DNA from: Muribaculaceae bacterium
Lineage (GTDB): Bacteria; Bacteroidota; Bacteroidia; Bacteroidales; Muribaculaceae
NCBI GenBank assembly: GCA_009775535.1
Contig: VSPW01000134.1
Span: 1 to 5,517, forward strand
Length of the DNA stretch: 5,517 nucleotides
Reading direction: 5' to 3'
Shown: positions 1 to 5,517 of the stretch, one piece after another
Layout of the letters: every line of letters begins with the position of its first letter
How positions within the stretch are numbered: position 1 is the stretch's first letter
Position numbers and translations under genes: made by a program
The notes under the pieces: generated by a model
Databases searched by the model: none
Seen by the model: the letters and a program-made list of their open reading frames with translations, nothing else
What the model was told of the DNA's origin: nothing

Positions 1-1
1 T

Positions 2-1393
2 AAATCATTATTAGTGAGTTTATTATCGGTCGGTATGGCTTTGCTGTCGGCGTGTTCTTCAAGGGAGGCGGGAAAATCAGGAATCATTACGACTGATGTG
101 CCGGAACGTCCGGAAGGACAGGAAGATATGATAGAGTTTGCCGCTAAGCCTATCGATACGGTGCGCGTAGGATTCATAGGGCTGGGCATGCGAGGCCCGG
201 ATGCCGTAGAACGTTTCCTGCATATACCGGGTACGAAAGTGGTGGCATTGTGCGACCTTGATTCGGCCCGTGTGGAAAGTGCCGCAAGACGTGTCACCGG
301 CAAGGGTCTGGCTAAACCTGCGATGTACTATGGTGATTCGTTGGCATGGCAGAAGTTGTGTGACCGGGAGGACATCAACCTTGTATATATAGCGACTGAT
401 TGGTTGTCGCATGCTCCTATGGGGGTATATGCCATGGAGCATGGCAAGCACGTGGCTATAGAAGTGCCTGCGGCCATGAACCTTGATGAGATATGGCAGC
501 TCGTAAACACATCGGAACGTACACGCAAGCACTGCATGCAGTTGGAAAACTGCGTATACGATTTCTTTGAGATGAATACGCTTAATATGGCCCAGGCCGG
601 GCTGTTTGGCGACATTATGCATGTCGAAGGAAGCTATATCCATAATCTTAAGGAATTCTGGCCATATTACTGGAAAAATTGGCGTATGGCATATAACCAG
701 GCAAACCGCGGTGATGTGTATCCTACACACGGTATGGGCCCGGCTTGTCAGTTGCTGGATATACACCGAGGCGACCGCATAACATCGCTGGTGGCAATGG
801 ACACCAAGGCTGTCGGTGCACCTGACTATATCGAGGCCACTACGGGAATACGTCCTGAAGTGTTTGCCAACGGGGACCATACGATGTCGATGATGTCTAC
901 TGCCAACGGCAAGACTTTGCTTATACAACATGATGTCGTTAACCCACGCCCGTATTCGCGCATGTATCAGCTGACAGGTACTAAAGGCTTCGCAAACAAA
1001 TATATGCGTCAAGGATACGCTTTCGATCCTGAAGGTTTTTCCGATTCAATTCCTGACCATGAAGACCTTGATGCCCATGGTTTCATTTCCGAGGAACAGG
1101 AAGCGGCCTTGCTTGAAAAATATACACATCCTATAATCCGTGAGGTTGGAGACATGGCAAAGGAAGTCGGCGGACACGGCGGTATGGACTTCATAATGGA
1201 TTACCGTCTGGTATATTGCCTCCGTAACGGACTGCCTCTTGACATGGACGTATACGATCTTGCTGAGTGGTGTGCTGTAGCACCGTTGTCGGCGCTTTCG
1301 CTGGAAAATGGTTCAATGCCTGTTGAATTCCCCGATTTTACACGCGGAGGATGGGAAAAGGTAAAAGGTTACCGTCATCATCATAAAAAATAG
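2..1393 (+). CDS. GH109-type Gfo/Idh/MocA lipoprotein, probable NAD-dependent alpha-N-acetylgalactosaminidase (5' end cut by window edge)
   Basis: Probable exo-glycosidase removing terminal alpha-GalNAc through a transient NAD-linked oxidation, the GH109 mechanism. Residues are numbered from the GTG at 14. A Rossmann nucleotide-binding loop, GFIGLGMRG, lies at 53-61. The EKP motif of ordinary sugar dehydrogenases reads E150-V151-P152, losing the catalytic Lys, as in the GH109 prototype NagA of Elizabethkingia. Y208 and H210 (SYIHN) and Y236 and H239 (YPTHG) match NagA's active-site Tyr/His positions as I recall them. GGHGGMD (386-392) and a VYDLAEW segment near the C-terminus are also family-like. 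The start is uncertain: the frame is open to the left edge and the codons before the GTG read K-S-L-L-V. The true ATG therefore probably lies just outside, giving a lipoprotein signal peptide with lipobox L-S-A-C (Cys14). The residues after the Cys are not acid-rich, so a periplasmic rather than surface location is inferred. The next gene starts 5 bases downstream. Confidence is high for family, moderate for substrate; another alpha-HexNAc linkage is possible. Confidence 0.88.
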   Translation, partial: KSLLVSLLSVGMALLSACSSREAGKSGIITTDVPERPEGQEDMIEFAAKPIDTVRVGFIGLGMRGPDAVERFLHIPGTKVVALCDLDSARVESAARRVTGKGLAKPAMYYGDSLAWQKLCDREDINLVYIATDWLSHAPMGVYAMEHGKHVAIEVPAAMNLDEIWQLVNTSERTRKHCMQLENCVYDFFEMNTLNMAQAGLFGDIMHVEGSYIHNLKEFWPYYWKNWRMAYNQANRGDVYPTHGMGPACQLLDIHRGDRITSLVAMDTKAVGAPDYIEATTGIRPEVFANGDHTMSMMSTANGKTLLIQHDVVNPRPYSRMYQLTGTKGFANKYMRQGYAFDPEGFSDSIPDHEDLDAHGFISEEQEAALLEKYTHPIIREVGDMAKEVGGHGGMDFIMDYRLVYCLRNGLPLDMDVYDLAEWCAVAPLSALSLENGSMPVEFPDFTRGGWEKVKGYRHHHKK

Positions 1394-1398
1394 ACAAT

Positions 1399-2487
1399 AT
1401 GAAAGGGCTTGACATTGTGATATACCATTTCCTTCCGCAGGGAGGCGTGGAGGAGGTACGTCCGTTAGGTAACGGGCTTATAAATGATACATATATTGTT
1501 AAAACTGCGGGTTCGGGCCACGATTATGTGTTGCAGCGGATAAACAACGCCATATTCAAGGATGTTGGGCTGCTGCAATCAAACATAGAGGCCGTCACGG
1601 CACATCTGCGCGAAAAGGAGCTTGCGGCAGGCACGCCTGATATAGACCGCCATGTGCTGCGTTTTATTTCCGGTGCTGACGGCAAGACTTTTTTCCATGA
1701 TGGCGAAAGCTATTGGCGCATGATGGTCTTCATCCCAGGCTCCAAGTCTTATGAGTCGGTCACTCCGGAGTACTCGCGTATAGCCGGCCAGGCATTCGGC
1801 CGTTTCCAGGCCATGCTTTGCGACCTGCCTCAGAGGCTAGGGGAGACCATACCTGATTTCCATAATATGGAGCTGCGTATCAGGCAGCTCCGTGATGCCG
1901 TTGCCGCCGATCCTGTAGGCAGGGCGGCAAGTGTGGCAGGTATATTGGCCGATATAGAACGGCGTGCAGATGCGATGTGCTTTGCAGAGAGGCTTCACCG
2001 CAAGGGGGTGCTCCCCAAGCGCGTATGCCATTGCGATACGAAGGTCAACAATATGCTGTTTGATTCTTCTACAGGGGAAGTGCTCTGTGTGATAGATCTG
2101 GATACGGTAATGCCTTCATATATATTCAGTGATGTCGGCGATTTCCTGCGCACAGCTGCAAATACGGTGGCTGAGGATGACCCCGCCTTGGAAAAGGTTG
2201 AATTCCGTATGGACATTTTCAAGGCATTCATGGCAGGATATCTGGATAGTGCCGGAGTGTTCTTGACAAGTAAAGAACTTGAATTGCTTCCTGAAGGAGC
2301 TGCCATGTTCCCATACATGCAGGCGGTCAGGTTTCTTGCCGACTATATAAATGGTGACACTTACTATAAGACGTCATATCCTGAACACAATCTGGTCAGG
2401 ACTCGCAACCAGATGCGCCTGTTGGAATGCATTGAGGCTGTCATTCCACAGATGAGGGAATATATAAAAGGCATTATACCGTCATAG
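1399..2487 (+). CDS. NahK-like N-acetylhexosamine 1-kinase (aminoglycoside phosphotransferase fold)
   Basis: Cytoplasmic sugar kinase of 362 residues, close to the roughly 360 of Bifidobacterium longum NahK (LnpB). NahK phosphorylates GlcNAc or GalNAc at C1 using ATP. Features in order: a nucleotide-loop-like stretch GNGLINDTY (24-32) followed by YVLQRIN (43-49); the catalytic loop HCDTKVNN (211-218), with D213 as expected base and N218 as metal ligand; the metal motif IDLDT (232-236); and a C-terminal block with RFLADY (311-316) and YPEHNLVRTR (327-336), which I recognise from NahK. The residue before the catalytic Asp is Cys, where NahK has Asn and many APH kinases have Gly. There is no signal peptide. 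The ATG follows the GH109 stop by 5 bases with no Shine-Dalgarno-like sequence, so the two are probably co-transcribed and translationally close. The expected product is GalNAc-1-phosphate feeding UDP-GalNAc or catabolism. Family call is strong; sugar preference (GalNAc, GlcNAc or another hexose) is inferred mainly from the neighbour. Confidence 0.87.
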   Translation: MKGLDIVIYHFLPQGGVEEVRPLGNGLINDTYIVKTAGSGHDYVLQRINNAIFKDVGLLQSNIEAVTAHLREKELAAGTPDIDRHVLRFISGADGKTFFHDGESYWRMMVFIPGSKSYESVTPEYSRIAGQAFGRFQAMLCDLPQRLGETIPDFHNMELRIRQLRDAVAADPVGRAASVAGILADIERRADAMCFAERLHRKGVLPKRVCHCDTKVNNMLFDSSTGEVLCVIDLDTVMPSYIFSDVGDFLRTAANTVAEDDPALEKVEFRMDIFKAFMAGYLDSAGVFLTSKELELLPEGAAMFPYMQAVRFLADYINGDTYYKTSYPEHNLVRTRNQMRLLECIEAVIPQMREYIKGIIPS

Positions 2488-2501
2488 GCAAGGCAGAGGC
2501 A

Positions 2502-3782
2502 TTACCATCCGCCGGAGGCGCCTCCGCCTCCGGTGCTTCCGCCTCCAAAAGAACCGCCTCCGAATCCTCCCGACCCGAAACCACCGCCCCCGCGGCGTCC
2601 AGCCATAGCCCCTAGAGCTCCGGCCGCAATTGCTGCGGCCGCGGGGTCTGCCAGTTTCTGGATCTTATATGGCTTGCGGCCTATGTGGCGGCAGTTATAG
2701 CATACATATTCATGTACACCTGTCCCTTCTGTGCGGGTTGTGGGCTGTTGTATTATCCTGTTGCGTTCAAGTCGCGCCGTGTGTGCACCGCACTTTTCGC
2801 ACTGTACCCATCCGCTGTTCGGCTGTATGAATGGGAATATATCGGTCTCGCCGCAGTTGGAGCACAGCCATACGTCATAGTCTACTGAATTGAGCTTTTC
2901 CTCCAGGTCCTGTGCCGGGTTTAGGTAATCATTGTCATGTTCCTCATCGACCTTGTACATATGATGCTGGCAATTGGAGCATACGCGGGGAGAATTGCGC
3001 CAACGGTTCAGCATTATCCTCAATGGAAGGTATGCAGCCAATGGTACGCCCAGCCCCACAAAGCATAGACACTTGTATACGGGGGCGAGCGGGGCTAGTT
3101 TTGCGTATTTCTCATTACGGCCCAGAGTGCGGACGCTATGTACTTTCATTACTAGCACAATTGCCATAAGCAGTGTCATGACGCCCACAAAAACCAGATA
3201 TCCGCCGAACACGCTGCCCAAGCTTTCCTTGTCACCTTGCCTTCTGTCATTAGGATTGGCCGAGCGGAGCTCATCGGCTACGGCAGGGTCAGTGACCACT
3301 CCACGTATTTTGTCTACGGCGGCGATCACGCCGCTGTCATAGTCACCGGATGCGAAATGCGGGGCCATCTCATTACGGATGATGCGTCCGGCTGAGATGT
3401 CGGGCAATGCACCCTCTATGCCGTATCCTGTGCGTATGACAGCCCTGCGCAGATCTTTTACGACCAAGATGAGGACACCGTTGTCATTGTCGCTTTTCCC
3501 TATGCCCCAATGTTGGAAAAGTTCTGTTGCGAATGTATTCTCGTCTGTATCGATATTGTCAACCACAACCACTACGGCTTCTACCGACGACTTGTCCCAC
3601 AGGTCGGCCAGCCGGGAGTCAAGGGCCGCCACAGCCTGGGGCGATAATATCCCGTCAGGGTTTGACACGTATCGGGTACGGTCGGCAACGTGTACATTTG
3701 GCACGTCTTCAACAGTATATTTAGAGGCCGATGATGCATATGCAGTCAGGAAGGCCAGCATTATTAACAGTATGCGGTACAT
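2502..3782 (-). CDS. TPM-domain membrane protein with two putative zinc ribbons and a glycine-rich C-terminal tail
   Basis: 426-residue envelope protein of the YgcG/TPM (TLP18.3-Psb32-MOLO-1) family; molecular role unknown. Residues 1-20 form a signal peptide with a likely cleavage after ASSAS. The TPM domain spans about 38-165, with the typical opening YVSNPDGILS, a run of hydrophobic beta strands, GVLILVV (102-108) and RTGYGIEGALPD (117-128). A clear membrane helix lies at about 193-212 and a second hydrophobic stretch at about 238-256. Four CxxC pairs follow (C268/C271, C307/C310, C328/C331, C361/C364), fitting two zinc ribbons. The last 29 residues (398-426) are almost only Gly with Ser, Phe and a final Trp, a frequent ending in this family. 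The start ATG lies 36 bases beyond the dgt stop, with no clear Shine-Dalgarno sequence in the AT-rich spacer. It is probably the last gene of the minus-strand group and converges on the kinase gene. TPM assignment is firm; the function, including the phosphatase activity suggested for plant relatives, is not established by sequence. Confidence 0.85.
   Translation of the reverse strand: MYRILLIMLAFLTAYASSASKYTVEDVPNVHVADRTRYVSNPDGILSPQAVAALDSRLADLWDKSSVEAVVVVVDNIDTDENTFATELFQHWGIGKSDNDNGVLILVVKDLRRAVIRTGYGIEGALPDISAGRIIRNEMAPHFASGDYDSGVIAAVDKIRGVVTDPAVADELRSANPNDRRQGDKESLGSVFGGYLVFVGVMTLLMAIVLVMKVHSVRTLGRNEKYAKLAPLAPVYKCLCFVGLGVPLAAYLPLRIMLNRWRNSPRVCSNCQHHMYKVDEEHDNDYLNPAQDLEEKLNSVDYDVWLCSNCGETDIFPFIQPNSGWVQCEKCGAHTARLERNRIIQQPTTRTEGTGVHEYVCYNCRHIGRKPYKIQKLADPAAAAIAAGALGAMAGRRGGGGFGSGGFGGGSFGGGSTGGGGASGGW
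2505..2591 (-). repeat. Glycine-rich low-complexity tail coding sequence
   Basis: This stretch encodes residues 398-426 of the TPM protein, built from GGG, GGFG and GGSFGGG-like units. On the + strand it appears as repeated ccgcc/cctcc triplets. It is a protein low-complexity region, not a mobile or tandem DNA element, although the repeated GC-rich codons give it strong potential to fold in single strands. Confidence 0.75.
2691..2981 (-). other. Region coding four CxxC pairs (two putative zinc ribbons)
   Basis: Codes residues 268-364 of the TPM protein. The pairs read CSNC, CSNC, CEKC and CYNC. Spacing of about 36 residues between pairs 1 and 2, and about 30 between pairs 3 and 4, suits two separate zinc-ribbon knuckle sets. 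Metal binding is inferred from the Cys pattern only. Confidence 0.65.
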
Positions 3783-3817
3783 GGTTAATTGTATAGTAAT
3801 AAGTATGGTTGTCTTTT

Positions 3818-5170
3818 CTAAACAGCGGGAAGGCTCATTCCGTTCAGCTTGCGGTAGAGGTCGAGGGCATATACGTCGGTCATTGACGACATATGGTCCA
3901 CCACAGCCTGTATTTTCTCGTAGATGGAGTCGGCGTTCACGTCATACTGTACCGGCATCTTAGCAAGCAACAGCTTGGAATAGTTGAGCGAAGGATACCT
4001 TACGGCAGCCACCAGCTTTTCCATCAGGAAAGTGATGATACGGTTACCGGCAAGTTCCACATCGACCACATCCGGCGCGCAATATATCCTGGACCAGGAT
4101 ATGGCGTTGCAGCGGTTATATGCCTCACGTTCACGGTCTGTAATATGGTTCAGCAGGCTGCCTTGAAACCTGCCTTCCATTATGCTGTCCTCGTTTTCGA
4201 TAAACGTCTCCGCACAACGGCTCACCAATGAGCCTATCACACAGGAACGCAGGTATGATATCTGTTCATTGGGGTCGGACACCAGTTTCATCACCTTCAT
4301 CATCTTCTGCTGCCTTTCCTCACCGAAAAACGCCATCATCGCATCAGTGACCTCTGCCGTTGAGAGGATTTTAAGCTTATGGGCATCCTCAATGTCCATC
4401 ACCTCATAGCATATGTCATCCGCGGCCTCAACAATATACACCAATGGGTGGCGGGCGAATTTCACCAGTCCGTCCTCGGCGGGCATGCGCAGAAGCCCCA
4501 GACGGGATGCAACGCGGCAGAAGGCATCTTTTTCCGAATCAAAGAACCCGAATTTGCCTTTTTTTGAAGCCAGCCGCGATTCGTAGGGGTATTTGACAAT
4601 GGAGGCCAATGTAGAATATGTCATGGCGAATCCCCCTGGACGCCTACCACGGAACTGGTGGGTAAGCTGGCGGAACGCATTGGCGTTCCCCTCGAAATTC
4701 ACCAGGTCGGCCCATTGGGCATCTGTCATCATGCCTTGCAAGTCGTTGCCAGCCCCTTCCGAAAAGAATGTGGCAATGGCCTTTTCGCCCGAATGCCCGA
4801 ACGGAGGATTGCCGAGATCGTGGGCGAGGCATGCAGCGGCAACAATGTCGCCGATATGGTCTATCTTGTGTGCCCAAGGTTTCTGAGAATAGCGGAGGCG
4901 CAGCGCTCCGGCAACCTCATCAGCCATCGACTTCCCCACACATGCCACTTCCAGCGAATGCGTCAGCCTGTTGTGCACGAATATGCTGCCTGGCAGGGGG
5001 AATACCTGGGTCTTGTTCTGTAGGCGGCGGAATGGGCTGGAGAATACTAGCCTGTCATAGTCGCGCCGGAAATCGCTGCGTACTCCTGCCTTGGCGGCGC
5101 AGTGGTCTTCAAGTCCAAACCTGACGTCATCTATCAGCGCGTCCCAGTGCATGGAGAGATTTGTCGGCAT
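3818..5170 (-). CDS. dgt: Deoxyguanosinetriphosphate triphosphohydrolase (dGTPase), HD-domain
   Basis: Cytoplasmic HD-fold enzyme that hydrolyses dGTP to deoxyguanosine and triphosphate, acting in dNTP pool control. The start chosen gives 450 residues. In that numbering the signature DRLVFSSPFRRLQNKTQ covers about 39-55, followed by the HD metal site: H71 in RLTHSLEV, H117-D118 in HDLGNPPFGH, and an Asp of the ADD triplet at 250-252. These nearly coincide with the metal ligands known in E. coli Dgt. A segment EGNANAFRQL (about 160-169) is also typical. The frame is open 25 codons further (ATG at 5245), but that extension overlaps the end of ansA and reads as a Pro-rich out-of-frame translation of it. 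The ATG at 5170 sits 13 bases after the ansA stop. A second possible start is the Met at 5152, six codons later, just before the conserved HWDALI. No key residue is missing. Dgt enzymes can also contribute to phage resistance by depleting dNTPs, but nothing here shows that role. Confidence 0.93.
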   Translation of the reverse strand: MPTNLSMHWDALIDDVRFGLEDHCAAKAGVRSDFRRDYDRLVFSSPFRRLQNKTQVFPLPGSIFVHNRLTHSLEVACVGKSMADEVAGALRLRYSQKPWAHKIDHIGDIVAAACLAHDLGNPPFGHSGEKAIATFFSEGAGNDLQGMMTDAQWADLVNFEGNANAFRQLTHQFRGRRPGGFAMTYSTLASIVKYPYESRLASKKGKFGFFDSEKDAFCRVASRLGLLRMPAEDGLVKFARHPLVYIVEAADDICYEVMDIEDAHKLKILSTAEVTDAMMAFFGEERQQKMMKVMKLVSDPNEQISYLRSCVIGSLVSRCAETFIENEDSIMEGRFQGSLLNHITDREREAYNRCNAISWSRIYCAPDVVDVELAGNRIITFLMEKLVAAVRYPSLNYSKLLLAKMPVQYDVNADSIYEKIQAVVDHMSSMTDVYALDLYRKLNGMSLPAV

Positions 5171-5183
5171 AATATGGCGTTGT

Positions 5184-5517
5184 TCAAGGGTGGGTGGGGG
5201 AGGTGTGTACGGAAGCCTCGCCGCAGAGCGAACGCCCCATGGCATTCCGAACCTGGTGGGGCAGCATACCTTTCCCGAAAAGGAACATCATTTTTGTTAT
5301 TGCAGCCTCGCATGTGATGTCGTGGCCGGAGATTACGCCCGTACCGGCAAGTATGTTGCCGGCGGCATAGAGGTCAGAGTGAACGCCGCCATTTACGCAT
5401 TGTGTCACGTTCAGTATCACCATGTCGCGGCTGACGGCATCACGTATCGCATCCGTGAACCATTGCTCCGTGGGCGCATTTCATGCCCCGTATGTCCTTA
5501 GCACTATCCCCTTTATA
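5184..5517 (-). pseudogene. ansA: L-asparaginase type I, 3' part only, interrupted by an in-frame TGA
   Basis: C-terminal part of a cytoplasmic type I L-asparaginase (asparagine to aspartate plus ammonia); the gene enters from beyond the right edge. Visible codons translate as IKGIVLRTYGA, then TGA at 5483-5481, then NAPTEQWF, VILNVTQC and GVISGHDITCEAAITK. The family has LRxYGxGNAP here, so the stop replaces the conserved glycine and alignment is continuous on both sides. The gene ends at a second TGA (5186-5184), about 10 residues past LCGE, a normal family end. If real, the internal stop would remove about 98 C-terminal residues of an expected protein of about 350, most of the C-terminal domain, so an inactive product is likely. 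The catalytic Thr residues of the N-terminal domain are outside the window. The Met at 5423 (before VILNVTQC) is an internal residue, not a gene start. dgt starts 13 bases downstream. The family call is secure; broken gene versus sequence error is open. Confidence 0.72.
5481..5483 (-). other. In-frame TGA at the conserved Gly codon of ansA
   Basis: The codon between GCA (Ala) and AAT (Asn) in the G-N-A-P motif is TGA. A single change, GGA to TGA (C to A at + strand base 5483), explains it. No frame change is needed, because both flanks align to the family in the same frame. Confidence 0.8.

Noticed and set aside
77..1012. Long open frame (311 codons) antisense to the GH109 gene
   Set aside because: Its translation is rich in Cys, His and Arg with no domain I recognise, and it lies wholly opposite a well-supported gene. 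It is a shadow of that gene's codon usage.
1376..1390. Vector-derived His tag at the end of the GH109 protein (YRHHHKK)
   Set aside because: There are only three His, encoded in the natural context just before the stop, with the next native gene 5 bases later. It is ordinary sequence.
2510..2535. Canonical intrinsic terminator
   Set aside because: The hairpin is strong but has no T-run on either side and lies within codons for a Gly-rich tail. It is kept only as a speculative finding.
3783..3817. Promoter in the AT-rich 35-base spacer before the TPM gene
   Set aside because: The minus-strand spacer has no TAnnTTTG-like -7 element and is too short to hold a promoter with a separate leader. 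Read-through from dgt is simpler.
3379..3963. Open frame of 194 codons on the + strand opposite the TPM and dgt genes
   Set aside because: It spans the junction of two well-supported minus-strand genes, its product is low-complexity Ser/Thr/Arg-rich, and it has no recognisable motif.
5481..5483. Selenocysteine insertion at the ansA TGA
   Set aside because: The family residue is Gly, not Cys, type I asparaginases are not known selenoproteins, and I could not make out an obvious SECIS-like hairpin just downstream.
5091..5501. Open frame of 136 codons on the + strand opposite ansA and the start of dgt
   Set aside because: It is antisense to clear asparaginase and dGTPase homology, with no family resemblance of its own.
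1..5517. CRISPR array, tRNA or rRNA genes, insertion sequence ends, phage defence island
   Set aside because: There are no regularly spaced repeats, no structured RNA signatures, and no transposase or terminal repeats. dgt alone, in a housekeeping context, is not evidence for a defence island.

Overview
This 5.5-kb window looks like a chromosomal fragment from a member of the Bacteroidales, probably a gut species. The evidence is the close family resemblance of the encoded proteins, the lack of Shine-Dalgarno-like sequences before the starts, and a lipoprotein glycosidase of a type common in host-glycan degraders. Placement below order level is not supported. Coding density is very high: there are five protein genes, no RNA genes, no CRISPR array and no insertion sequence. 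The largest non-coding gap is 35 bases.

Left half (+ strand, about 1-2487): a two-gene unit for amino-sugar salvage. The first gene, cut by the left window edge, encodes a lipoprotein of the Gfo/Idh/MocA fold that fits glycoside hydrolase family GH109 (NAD-dependent alpha-N-acetylgalactosaminidase). Five bases later starts a kinase closely resembling bifidobacterial N-acetylhexosamine 1-kinase (NahK). Together they suggest release of terminal alpha-GalNAc from mucin or blood-group-A type glycans outside the cytoplasm, followed by anomeric phosphorylation inside. The transporter and the nucleotidyltransferase that would complete the route are not in view.

Right half (- strand, about 5517 down to 2502): three genes in the same direction. 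They are the 3' part of a type I L-asparaginase (ansA), a deoxyguanosinetriphosphate triphosphohydrolase (dgt), and a membrane protein with a TPM domain, four CxxC pairs (two putative zinc ribbons) and a glycine-rich tail. They are close enough (13 and 35 bases) to be co-transcribed, but I see no shared pathway. This group converges on the GalNAc unit with only 14 bases between the two stop codons.

The most unusual observation is an in-frame TGA in ansA exactly where the family has the conserved glycine of its G-N-A-P motif. The reading frame is intact on both sides, so this is a nonsense mutation, a base-call error, or (least likely) UGA recoding. I do not see a clearly new multi-gene system here. 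The best leads are the GH109/NahK-like pair, the ansA TGA and the architecture of the TPM/zinc-ribbon protein.
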